Of a stretch of DNA of 64,000 bases, positions 8,605 to 16,292 are shown one piece after another. This stretch comes from Desulfuromonas soudanensis (GTDB lineage Bacteria > Desulfobacterota > Desulfuromonadia > Desulfuromonadales > WTL): positions 1,116,001 to 1,180,000 of the forward strand of contig NZ_CP010802.1 of NCBI RefSeq assembly GCF_001278055.1. Direction: 5' to 3'. The translations under genes were made by a program, and so were the position numbers. The notes under the pieces are model-generated. The model was given only the letters and a program-made list of their open reading frames with translations, was not told the DNA's origin and searched no databases. Position 1 is the first letter of the stretch. Every line of letters begins with the position of its first letter.

Positions 8605-9591
8605 TCACTGCACCTTGAGGACGATCTTGCCGAAATGGCGGTCTTCTTCCATCATCCGGTGGGCGTCGACGACCTGGTCGAGAGGGAAGACCTTCTCGAT
8701 GATCGGAACGATGGTGCGGTCGGCGAATTCGGGGAGCGCCCGGCGGGTGAACTCGGCGACGATCTCGGCCTTTTCCGCCACCGGCCGGCTGCGCAGCACC
8801 GAGCCGATGATCTGCTGGCGTTTGACCATCATCAGTGCCAGGTTGAGCTCGGCCTTGATGCCGGAAATCACCCCGATGCTCACCATCTTCCCCTTGTAGG
8901 CCAGGGAATTCATGTTCGGGGCCAGGTACTTGGCGCCGACGTGGTCGAGGATGAGGTCGACCCCCTTCTTGGCGGTGAAGTTTTTCACTGCTTCGGTGAA
9001 ATCGGCCGTGGTGGTGTAGTCGATGACCAGGTCGACGCCGAGAGCCTTGACCCGCTCGATCTTGTCCGGGTGGGCGGTGACGATCAGCACGGCGTCGGGG
9101 GTCAGCGCCTTGGCGAGCTGAATCGCCGCGGTGTTGACGCCGCCGCCGCCGCCGTGAAGGAGGGCGGTCTGACCGTCCTTCAACTCCCCGATCATGAAGA
9201 CGTTGAGGAAGGCGGTGATATACGATTCGCAGACGCAGGCCGCTTCCTCGAAGCTCATCTTCTCCGGGATCGGCATCAGGTGGCTGGCGTAGGCCACGGC
9301 GTACTCGGCGTAGCCGCCGCCGCCGACCAGGGTCATCACCCGGTCGCCGACCTTCCACCCCTTGACCGCGTCGCCGAGCTCTTCGATGGTTCCGGCGACC
9401 TCGAGGCCGAGGATCTCCGAGTCTCCGGCCGGTGGGGGGTATTTCCCCTGGCGCTGCACCAGGTCGGGACGGTTGATCGAGGTCGCGATCACCCGGATCA
9501 GGACTTCATTCTCCTTCGGCGCCGGTTTTTCGGCTTCGCCGACCTTGAGGACGTCGATATCGCCGAATCCATCGAGCAACACAGCTTTCAT
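8605..9591 (-). CDS. NADPH:quinone oxidoreductase, MDR family (PIG3-like)
   Basis: A 328-residue medium-chain dehydrogenase/reductase. The N-terminal catalytic fold (MKAVLLDGFGD, NRPDLVQRQGKYP) lacks the zinc-binding cysteines of alcohol dehydrogenases; the dinucleotide-binding domain starts near residue 135 with LLHGGGGGVNTAAIQLAKAL. The RQGKYPPP segment is characteristic of the TP53I3/PIG3 group, which reduces quinones with NADPH. The ribosome site AGGAGGAG lies close before the ATG. It may be cotranscribed with the cupin gene across the heptamer repeat. Confidence 0.88.
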   Translation of the reverse strand: MKAVLLDGFGDIDVLKVGEAEKPAPKENEVLIRVIATSINRPDLVQRQGKYPPPAGDSEILGLEVAGTIEELGDAVKGWKVGDRVMTLVGGGGYAEYAVAYASHLMPIPEKMSFEEAACVCESYITAFLNVFMIGELKDGQTALLHGGGGGVNTAAIQLAKALTPDAVLIVTAHPDKIERVKALGVDLVIDYTTTADFTEAVKNFTAKKGVDLILDHVGAKYLAPNMNSLAYKGKMVSIGVISGIKAELNLALMMVKRQQIIGSVLRSRPVAEKAEIVAEFTRRALPEFADRTIVPIIEKVFPLDQVVDAHRMMEEDRHFGKIVLKVQ

Positions 9592-9769
9592 AGGTCTGAT
9601 CTCCTCCTGCGCAGGGCATGGGACGGGGGTGATGAATAAAACAATGTCCCGATTATAGAGAATATGCCTGTGGTTTCAACCATAAAACCTCTCCGGTCTT
9701 CTCGGAGATTGAATCCCGGCGCGAGGTGGGATAAGATTCCCTTTATTTTTCCTCAAGGAGGGTTCTGCC

Positions 9770-10351
9770 ATGGTCGTCACCTGGGAATGCACCGTCTGCG
9801 GCTATCTGCACCAGGGGGCCGAACCTCCGTCCACCTGCCCGCGCTGCGGGACGGCGTCCTCGTCCTTTTCTCCGGCGGCGAAGGACGTCGCCGCGGAAAA
9901 AATCGGCCTCCTCCGCGATCTCTATCGGACTCTGGTGCTGCACGCCGTCGTCGCCCATTTCCCCAATGGCCTGCTGCCGGCGGCCCTTCTCTTTCTCTCC
10001 CTCTCCCTTGTCACCGCCGCACCCTGTCTGGAGCCGGCGGCCTTTTACATGACGGCCCTGGTCGTGGCCTGCCTCCCCCTGTCGCTGGCTTCCGGCATCC
10101 GCGACTGGCGCAGGCGCTACGGCGGAGTCAGGGCGCCGATCTTCTACAAGAAGATCGCCCTGGGGAGCTTCCTGCTGATCTTCGGGGCGGCGGCCGTCTG
10201 GCTCCGCGCCACAGACCCGGCGCTGATGAGCGAAGGGGGGGCTCTCCGCCTCCTCTATCTCGCCCTCCTCGGCGCCATGATGGCCTGCGCCGTCTTTCTC
10301 GGCCACTACGGCGCCAAGCTCGTCTTCCAGTGGCCGAGGGACCGGAGCTAG
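9770..10351 (+). CDS. rubredoxin-like domain fused to a four-helix membrane domain
   Basis: A 193-residue protein. Residues about 5-35 are a rubredoxin-like iron site, WECTVCGYLH followed by PSTCPRCG, the short rubrerythrin-type form. The rest has four hydrophobic helices (about 65-88, 92-113, 135-152, 165-185) of the DUF2231 type with a His in LHAVVAHFPNGLLPA. The likely role is membrane-linked electron transfer, with Fe(Cys)4 facing the cytoplasm; this is inference. AAGGAGG lies eight bases before the ATG. It stands between the quinone oxidoreductase (divergent) and a YeiH-like permease. Confidence 0.8.
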   Translation: MVVTWECTVCGYLHQGAEPPSTCPRCGTASSSFSPAAKDVAAEKIGLLRDLYRTLVLHAVVAHFPNGLLPAALLFLSLSLVTAAPCLEPAAFYMTALVVACLPLSLASGIRDWRRRYGGVRAPIFYKKIALGSFLLIFGAAAVWLRATDPALMSEGGALRLLYLALLGAMMACAVFLGHYGAKLVFQWPRDRS

Positions 10352-10419
10352 GAGCCTGTGGGCCTATCCGGAGCCAGCTGCAAAATCGTTAATTTTTATT
10401 CGAAAGAGAGGGAGGGGCG

Positions 10420-11448
10420 ATGGTGGCGACGGCGAGAGTCGGCAAGGTCTGGGATTCGAGGAGGGCGATCCTTCTGGCGATCTTCATCGGCACCCTGTTC
10501 TTTCTCTTTCAACGGTTCATCGGCAGCTATTTCACCGATCCCCTGATCCTCTCTCTGGTCGCCGGCATTGCCGTTCGCGCCCTGACCGGCTCCCGCTGGC
10601 AGCTGCAGGAGAGCTTCCTTCCCGTCTATCGTCTCTTTATTCCGGTGGGGATCTTCTTCTACGCCGTTAAGAACCTCAACTTCTCCCGGAACCTTTCCCT
10701 GAGCCCCTCCCTCCTTGGCCTGCTGGTGCTGGTGATGCTCGTCTACTTCGTCACCATATTCCTCCTCGGCGCCTGGATGGGGCAGAAAAAGACCATTACC
10801 TATCTGACCGCCGCCGGGTCGGCGATCTGCGGCGCCTCGGCCATCGCCATCACCTCGCCGGCCCTGGACGCCGAACCGGATGACGTTTCCATCTCCCTGC
10901 TGGCCGTGGCGAGCACCTCCCTGGTCGCCCTCTTCGTGATATTCCCCTTTCTCGGAACCCTCTTCGACCTCAGCGGGACCACCTACGCCCTCGCCTCCGG
11001 TTCGGTCCTGCAGCTGACCGGATTCGTCAAGGCGGCAGTCGGCCACATGCCCTATCTTTCCGGGGCCATTCCGGCCTCCGAGCTGGCGGCCCTGGCCCTT
11101 TCGGTGAAGGCGGGGCGCTATCTGGGGCTGCTGGTCGCCATCCCCCTCCTGTCCAGTCTGGCCCGCAAGAGGATGTCTCTCCCCTGGACCCTCTGGGTAT
11201 TCGTCGGCGCGGGGCTTCTCGGCACCCGGCTCAGCATGGCCTTCCCGACCTTCTACCAGGAAACCCTCCTCCCCGTCGTGCAGCCGATCTATCTCCTCTC
11301 CTGGTCGATTGCCATGGCCGCTATCGGTCTGAGCGCCGATATCCGGGAATTGCACAGCGACCATGGTGTCAAGGCTCTGATTCAGGCCTTCTGCGGCTGC
11401 TGCGCCGCGGTGGCCACCTTTTTTGCCGGCCTTTTTGTCATCTACTAA
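10420..11448 (+). CDS. YeiH/UPF0324-family permease (putative sulfate exporter family)
   Basis: A 342-residue inner-membrane protein with about ten hydrophobic segments. The family signature AGSAICGASAIAITSP is present near residue 130. Members are annotated as putative sulfate exporters on the basis of a few sulfonate-degrading bacteria; the transported species here is unknown. The gene ends 19 bases before a histidine kinase start, with GGAGG in the gap, so the two are probably in one transcript and the kinase could sense the permease's substrate or membrane state. Confidence 0.8.
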   Translation: MVATARVGKVWDSRRAILLAIFIGTLFFLFQRFIGSYFTDPLILSLVAGIAVRALTGSRWQLQESFLPVYRLFIPVGIFFYAVKNLNFSRNLSLSPSLLGLLVLVMLVYFVTIFLLGAWMGQKKTITYLTAAGSAICGASAIAITSPALDAEPDDVSISLLAVASTSLVALFVIFPFLGTLFDLSGTTYALASGSVLQLTGFVKAAVGHMPYLSGAIPASELAALALSVKAGRYLGLLVAIPLLSSLARKRMSLPWTLWVFVGAGLLGTRLSMAFPTFYQETLLPVVQPIYLLSWSIAMAAIGLSADIRELHSDHGVKALIQAFCGCCAAVATFFAGLFVIY

Positions 11449-11467
11449 AAAAGGGAGGATTCCCGTC

Positions 11468-13039
11468 ATGGCCGCTGTCCAAACCCCCTCCCGTTCAAGC
11501 CTCAGGAATCAGATCCTTCTGGCGATCCTTTCGCTGGTCGTCTTCTGGGGGATCTCCCTTTCCGTGATCTTCCAGAATGTCCTCGACGGGATTCTTCTTG
11601 CCCGCGGCCTGGACACCGCGACCATCGGCGCGATTTCCAACCGTTTCATCCTCCTGAGCTCCGGATTCACCCTCGGGGGAATCATGGTGATGCTCCTTCT
11701 CTCCCTGTGGTTCGCGCGGCGCCTCTCCGACCCGATCCGCCGCCTGACCGAAGGGGCGGTGCGGATCGCCGCCGGCGATCTGAAGGCGCAGGTGGCCGTG
11801 ACCGGGAGCGACGAGCTCGGGGCCCTCGGCGCCGCCTTCAATTGCATGGTCGAAGATCTGCGTCGCACGACCGTTTCCCGGGATGAGCTTGAGGCGGCGG
11901 TCATCGCCCGCACGGCCGAATTAAGCCGGGCCCATGCTTCCCTGCAGGAGGCTCTGGGGGTGGCCGAGAGCGCCCGGGCCAAAATCGACGCCCTGGTCCG
12001 CTCGGCGGCTGACGGCCTGATGGTCACCGATATGGATCAGCGCATCGTCCTGCTCAATCCCGCGGCCGAAGATCTCCTCGGGGTCTCTTTGCCCGCCGTC
12101 GAGGGTCGCTGCAGTCGGGCTGTTTTCGGCGAAAGCCCCTTTCAGGAGCGACTGGGGGCGGTTTCTGCCGGCGAGGCGCAGGAGGGGGACCTCGACCTGG
12201 AGCTGGCCGGCGAGGACCCCGAGACTCCACGCATCGTCAGGGCACGGATCTCTCTCATCAGGGACGGCGCCGGGGGGGTGACCGGGGTGATCACCAGTCT
12301 GCGGGATGTCTCCCGGGAGCGGGAGCTCAGCCGCATGAAGAGCGAGTTCATCGCCACCGCCGCCCATGAGCTGCGCACGCCGCTCACCTCGGTCTACGGC
12401 TATACGGAGATGCTCCTGACCACACCGGAGCTCGGCGTCTCCGAGCAGCGGGAATTCCTCGGTATCATCTTCGAGAAGGCCGAGGTCCTCAATCGGATCA
12501 TCGACGACCTTCTCGATCTCAGCCGCGTCGAATCGGGGCGGATGATCCATCTGGAAAAGGTCCCCTTCGACCTGGGCGAAAGCCTGCATCTGTTTATCGG
12601 CCAGTACCGGCAGGAGTACCCCGGACGGCGCTTCGAGCTGGAACTGGCCCCGGAAACCCGACCGGTGATCGCCGACCGGGGGAAGGTGGGGCAGGTGCTG
12701 GAAAACCTGCTGAGCAACGCCGTGAAGTATTCCCGGGAGGGCGGGACGATTCGGGTCAGCGCCGCCTGGGGAGACGACGGTTGCCGGGTGACCGTGGCCG
12801 ACGACGGCATCGGCATGACGTCCCACCAGGCGGCCCGGGCCTTCGAGAAATTCTACCGGGCCAACCCCTCGGCCTCCGCCGTCGGCGGACTCGGTCTGGG
12901 GCTCAGCATCGTCCGGCACATCGTCGATGCCCATGGCGGACGGGTGTGGCTGGAGAGCCAGGCCCAGAGGGGAACCCGGGTTTCCTTCCTCCTCCCGAAG
13001 GAGACTCCAAGGGTTGACAGGGAGCGTCCCCTCGGGTGA
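11468..13039 (+). CDS. membrane histidine kinase (HAMP-PAS-HisKA-HATPase)
   Basis: A 523-residue sensor kinase. Two membrane segments (about residues 15-37 and 57-82) enclose only a very short periplasmic loop, so the input is likely within the membrane or cytoplasm. A HAMP domain follows (LSDPIRRLTEGAVRIAAGDLKA), then a coiled coil, a PAS domain (about 175-285), the phosphoacceptor motif ATAAHELRTPLTSVYGY, and an ATP-binding domain with NLLSNAVKYS, DDGIGM and GGLGLGLSIV. No response regulator lies next to it, making it an orphan within this window. GGAGG sits ten bases before the ATG. Confidence 0.92.
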   Translation: MAAVQTPSRSSLRNQILLAILSLVVFWGISLSVIFQNVLDGILLARGLDTATIGAISNRFILLSSGFTLGGIMVMLLLSLWFARRLSDPIRRLTEGAVRIAAGDLKAQVAVTGSDELGALGAAFNCMVEDLRRTTVSRDELEAAVIARTAELSRAHASLQEALGVAESARAKIDALVRSAADGLMVTDMDQRIVLLNPAAEDLLGVSLPAVEGRCSRAVFGESPFQERLGAVSAGEAQEGDLDLELAGEDPETPRIVRARISLIRDGAGGVTGVITSLRDVSRERELSRMKSEFIATAAHELRTPLTSVYGYTEMLLTTPELGVSEQREFLGIIFEKAEVLNRIIDDLLDLSRVESGRMIHLEKVPFDLGESLHLFIGQYRQEYPGRRFELELAPETRPVIADRGKVGQVLENLLSNAVKYSREGGTIRVSAAWGDDGCRVTVADDGIGMTSHQAARAFEKFYRANPSASAVGGLGLGLSIVRHIVDAHGGRVWLESQAQRGTRVSFLLPKETPRVDRERPLG

Positions 13040-13103
13040 TATTGCTCCCCTAAAGGATCCGGCCCCGCCGGGAATTCAAATAAAAGACTGGAGAGGATTT
13101 GTC

Positions 13104-13778
13104 ATGAAGAAGGATATCAACGAGAAGGGGGCGATCATCCAGCGCGACAAGGAAACCTACGCCATCGCCCCCCACATCCCGGGCGGCATCACCAATCCGG
13201 AAACCCTGCGCAAGATCGCCGACGTCGCCGAGCGCTACGGCGCCCAGGCCCTGAAGCTCACCAGCGCCCAGCGCATCGCCATTGTCGGCCTCCCCGAAGA
13301 AAAACTCGACGAGATCTGGGCCGAACTCGGGGAGAAGCAGGGGGCGGCCATCGGCCTCTGCGTCCGCTCGGTGAAGATCTGCCCCGGTACCACCTACTGC
13401 AAGCGCGGTCAGCAGGATTCGGTGGAGGTCGGCCTGGAGATGGACCGCAAATACCACGGCATGGAGCTCCCCTGGAAATTCAAGATGGGGATTTCCGGCT
13501 GCATGAACGACTGCGGCGAAGTCTGCATCAAGGACGTGGGGCTCATCGGCACCCCCAAGGGGTGGAACCTCATGGTCGGCGGCAACGGCGGCAGCGCCCC
13601 GCGTCTCTCCCATAAACTCCTCGAGAACATCCCGAGCGACGGGGAGGCCCTGGCGGCGGTCGACCACCTCATCCAGTGGTTCAAGGCCAAGGACCGGCGC
13701 TGCCGGCTCGGCAAGTTCATCGATGAGATGGGGTTTGAAGCCTTCAGGGCCGAGGTCCTCGACGGCTTCAAGGACTAA
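13104..13778 (+). CDS. small nitrite/sulfite reductase-like protein (siroheme/4Fe-4S domain)
   Basis: A 224-residue protein made of one ferredoxin-like half-domain (residues about 10-75) and one [4Fe-4S]-siroheme domain. The cluster ligands are visible as CPGTTYC and, 30-odd residues later, SGCMNDC, the C-x5-C...C-x3-C pattern of sulfite and nitrite reductases. Full-length enzymes have two such repeats and about 500 residues, so this is a half-size single-repeat form, similar to small proteins in anaerobes annotated as nitrite/sulfite reductase domain proteins. Physiological substrate unknown. GAGAGGA precedes the chosen ATG. Confidence 0.85.
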   Translation: MKKDINEKGAIIQRDKETYAIAPHIPGGITNPETLRKIADVAERYGAQALKLTSAQRIAIVGLPEEKLDEIWAELGEKQGAAIGLCVRSVKICPGTTYCKRGQQDSVEVGLEMDRKYHGMELPWKFKMGISGCMNDCGEVCIKDVGLIGTPKGWNLMVGGNGGSAPRLSHKLLENIPSDGEALAAVDHLIQWFKAKDRRCRLGKFIDEMGFEAFRAEVLDGFKD

Positions 13779-13847
13779 AAAAAGACCTCGGGATTTTTCG
13801 GGGAAGGTTGAGCCGGAATCTTCTGCGGGGCTTGCGATTTTGTGAGA

Positions 13848-13888
13848 GAGGCGGGGCGAGCAGATAATGCTCGCCCCGCCTCTTTATA
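13848..13888 (+). terminator. hairpin terminator between convergent genes
   Basis: A 15-bp perfect stem, GAGGCGGGGCGAGCA with its complement, and a GATAA loop, followed by TTTATATT. It ends the siroheme-protein transcript; the minus-strand lipoprotein gene stops just beyond it and may share it. Confidence 0.88.
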
Positions 13889-13902
13889 TTTCCGGAAGGA
13901 AT

Positions 13903-14547
13903 TTACTGCAGGATCCGTTCAAGGCGTTCCAGGTCGTTGACCACCCGCCAGCGGCCGTCCCCTTTTTCCACCTTGACTTTCCATTCTTCGAGCCGGTTCA
14001 TGAACTTGCGGGGATCGATGATGTCCCCCCGCAGTTTGGTGACGTTGAGGGCGACCAGCTCGATCCCCTGCAGGTTGAAGGGGATGTCCCGCACGTATCC
14101 CGCCTTGATCTCCTCCTCCATGTCGGAAAAGACCAGAATCGTCTTTTTCCCGGCCCCCGTTTCGTTCAAGGTCTCCGTGGCTTGCAGGATGCCGCCGGTG
14201 ATGTCGGTATAGGGGCTCCCCTTGACCTCGGCGACGAACTTGTCGATGGCGTCGCGGAAGTCGCGCTTCTGCTGGGTGGAGACCGAGGGGCGGCCGTCGA
14301 AAGTGATTTTCCGGACAATGTCCTTCTCGCTGAAACTGCCGGTGTCGATCCGGGCCACCGCCAGGGAGTCGCCGGGCTGCAGGGTGCCGAGGAGGTAGTT
14401 GATGATCGCCTGGGCCTTGTTCAATTCGGCGGTGTAGGTCCCCGAGGTGTCGAGGAGCATATAAACCGCGCGGGTGTGGCTGCTGCTGCCGGGACACCCG
14501 GCGAGGATCAGGGCCGCGGCTCCGAGGAGAAATGCGAGTTTCTTCAT
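13903..14547 (-). CDS. von Willebrand factor A (VWA) domain lipoprotein
   Basis: A 214-residue lipoprotein: signal peptide MKKLAFLLGAAALILAGC with the lipidated Cys at 18. The rest is a VWA-like domain with a partial MIDAS metal site, YMLLDTSGTYT (D-x-S-G-T, where S-x-S is usual) and LVFSDMEEE as the distal motif. Such domains bind protein partners. The ATG overlaps the stop of the upstream gene by ATGA, and AAGGAGG lies eight bases upstream, so the pair is translated together. The partner is therefore likely the multi-pass protein encoded just before it. Function unknown. Confidence 0.8.
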   Translation of the reverse strand: MKKLAFLLGAAALILAGCPGSSSHTRAVYMLLDTSGTYTAELNKAQAIINYLLGTLQPGDSLAVARIDTGSFSEKDIVRKITFDGRPSVSTQQKRDFRDAIDKFVAEVKGSPYTDITGGILQATETLNETGAGKKTILVFSDMEEEIKAGYVRDIPFNLQGIELVALNVTKLRGDIIDPRKFMNRLEEWKVKVEKGDGRWRVVNDLERLERILQ

Positions 14548-15968
14548 TGTTTGGCCTCCTTGGCCGGGACCGCAGCGAGCGGCTCCCGGCGGAGGTGGGC
14601 GATTTTCCCCTCGATCCACAGCGGCGGAAAGATCAGCAGGTCGTAGAGGGTGACGGCGGTCTTGCCGAGGTAGTGGACGATGCTGGCGGCCAGGCGCAAG
14701 AGGAAGGTCAGGGCCCGCAGGAGTGCGGCCAGCGCCAGCCCGAGAACGGTGCGGGCGGAATGGATGAAGGACTCCAGGGGGATGGCGACGAAGGTCAGGG
14801 CGAAGGGGAGGATGAAGCCCAATACCATCTGGCCGACGGTGGGGATCAGGCTCTTGGACGACGCGGCGGCCGCCTCGGTTCCGGAGAGGGACTGGCGCAG
14901 GGCCTGAAGGTCGGCGGCAATGCCGTCGCGCATGAAGGCCAGGGCCGATTCGACGCCGGCCATGATCAGGAGGATGGTGAAGGAGATCCAGATCATGCGC
15001 CGCCGCATTTTGTCGTCCATCATGCCGATGATCGGGAAGAGGCGGGTGATGCGCAGCGACTCCATGAGAAAGAGCCCCATGGAGACTTCGACGAGGATGA
15101 TTACCAGGGCGGCGACATCCGAGGTCTTGAACGGGCCGATGTAACTCCCGCCGCCGACCATCTCCGACATGGGGAGGGCGATGAGGTTGAAGTTGATGAC
15201 CGCGCCTCCGAAGGCGATCAGCATCACCAGGCCGGCCACCACGAACTGGGTCAGGGACGACGAGGAGAGGCGGCGCTCGGCGCTGTCGGACCCGGCGCGT
15301 ATCGCTTCGTATTCGGCCATCTTGGAATCGATGACCCGGGAGCGCTCCTGGAGGCCGGTGATGGTCTTGCCGACCTCCTCCAGGGTTTTGCTCAGTTTGC
15401 GCCAGAAGGGCATCATTTTGCTGAGGAGGCCGTGACGGGTGCGGCTGGCCCGCCGGTAGTCCTCCATCGCCGTCTTGTGGTGCTTCTCCAGGGTCTTGTG
15501 AATCCCCTCGAGGATGACGGTCACGCCGCCGTCGGCGTCGTTTTTAACCTTGGCCACCGCCTCGATGGCCGTCACCCAGGAGGGAGGGGAGGGGGGAACC
15601 TCGGTGCTCTGGCAGTAGTCCTCATCGATGCGGGTGATGATGTCGGCCATGTGACGGTGAAAGGCCGGATAGCTCTGCAGATCCCGCTTGACGACGGCAT
15701 CGACCCGCTGGAATTCGCGTTCCAGTTCTTTTTCCACCGCTTCACGTCCCTCGGCCAGGAGAACTTCGCGGTTGCGCAGCCGGATTCTGTTTTCGGCCAT
15801 GCGCAGGGAACGGGCCGTAAGGCGCAGGGCGTTGGCGACGACCCTGCTCGATGCGGCAATCGCCCGGTGGGCCTGGGAACGCGCCAGATAGAGGAGGGTG
15901 ATGGCCAGAAGAACGAGCAGGGGCCAGGCCAGAGTCGGAGAGTCCGATAAAAAGGGGAATGAGGTCAT
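14544..15968 (-). CDS. multi-pass membrane protein, unknown function, paired with VWA lipoprotein
   Basis: A 474-residue protein I do not recognise. It has one N-terminal membrane helix (about 13-29), a long charged, coiled-coil-rich region (about 35-225), then about four membrane segments (232-255, 275-298, 318-340, 365-395) and a hydrophobic C-terminal part. It is the first gene of a two-gene operon with the VWA lipoprotein. A sequence matching a sigma-54 promoter lies about 120 bases upstream, next to the ntrC-like gene. The topology (a cytoplasmic coiled coil plus a membrane core) suggests a scaffold or mechanosensing role, but this is only a guess. Confidence 0.7.
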   Translation of the reverse strand: MTSFPFLSDSPTLAWPLLVLLAITLLYLARSQAHRAIAASSRVVANALRLTARSLRMAENRIRLRNREVLLAEGREAVEKELEREFQRVDAVVKRDLQSYPAFHRHMADIITRIDEDYCQSTEVPPSPPSWVTAIEAVAKVKNDADGGVTVILEGIHKTLEKHHKTAMEDYRRASRTRHGLLSKMMPFWRKLSKTLEEVGKTITGLQERSRVIDSKMAEYEAIRAGSDSAERRLSSSSLTQFVVAGLVMLIAFGGAVINFNLIALPMSEMVGGGSYIGPFKTSDVAALVIILVEVSMGLFLMESLRITRLFPIIGMMDDKMRRRMIWISFTILLIMAGVESALAFMRDGIAADLQALRQSLSGTEAAAASSKSLIPTVGQMVLGFILPFALTFVAIPLESFIHSARTVLGLALAALLRALTFLLRLAASIVHYLGKTAVTLYDLLIFPPLWIEGKIAHLRREPLAAVPAKEAKQ

Positions 15969-16292
15969 TTCTGGTCTCCTTTAAAGCATGGGGGCAGGTG
16001 GCCGGATAGGCGCCGGAAGGCCGCTCCGGATCACAGGAGGCCTGGCCCCCCGCAGGGGCGGGGCCCAGGTTGGTGACGATTAATTGCAAGGGCGGCACCA
16101 AGTTGTCCAGGGGGGGGGCGGGAAAAGGGGCGGGGAGGGGGGGTGGTCGGGAAGTGGGCGTTCTGTCGCAGAAAAGCCCGGCCTCCTCCGCCGGCAGCGG
16201 CGACGGGAGGGGCGAGACCTGGGGAGAAGGGGAAGTCAACTCACCGGGGTCCGGTAACAATTTTGCGCTGAGTCTCCGGGGTCGGGAGGGGA
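15969..16292. other. intergenic region with G-quadruplex-like tract
   Basis: This 324-base gap lies between the ntrC-like gene and the membrane/VWA operon. It holds the sigma-54-like promoter and, at 16110-16143, G runs of 9, 3, 4, 4 and 7 separated by one to four bases on the plus strand, a strong G-quadruplex pattern. The tract would lie upstream of the promoter, where an activator normally binds. No gene was found. Confidence 0.7.
16085..16100 (-). promoter_or_regulatory. putative sigma-54 (-24/-12) promoter
   Basis: On the minus strand the sequence reads TGGTGCCGCCCTTGCA, with GG and GC exactly 12 bases apart as sigma-54 promoters require, and a TTGCA -12 box. It points to the membrane protein/VWA operon starting at 15968 and follows directly on a sigma-54 activator gene. 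Confidence 0.6.

Noticed and set aside
13104-13778. Full assimilatory nitrite or sulfite reductase
   Set aside because: Only one siroheme/4Fe-4S repeat in 224 residues; a full enzyme has two and about twice the length.
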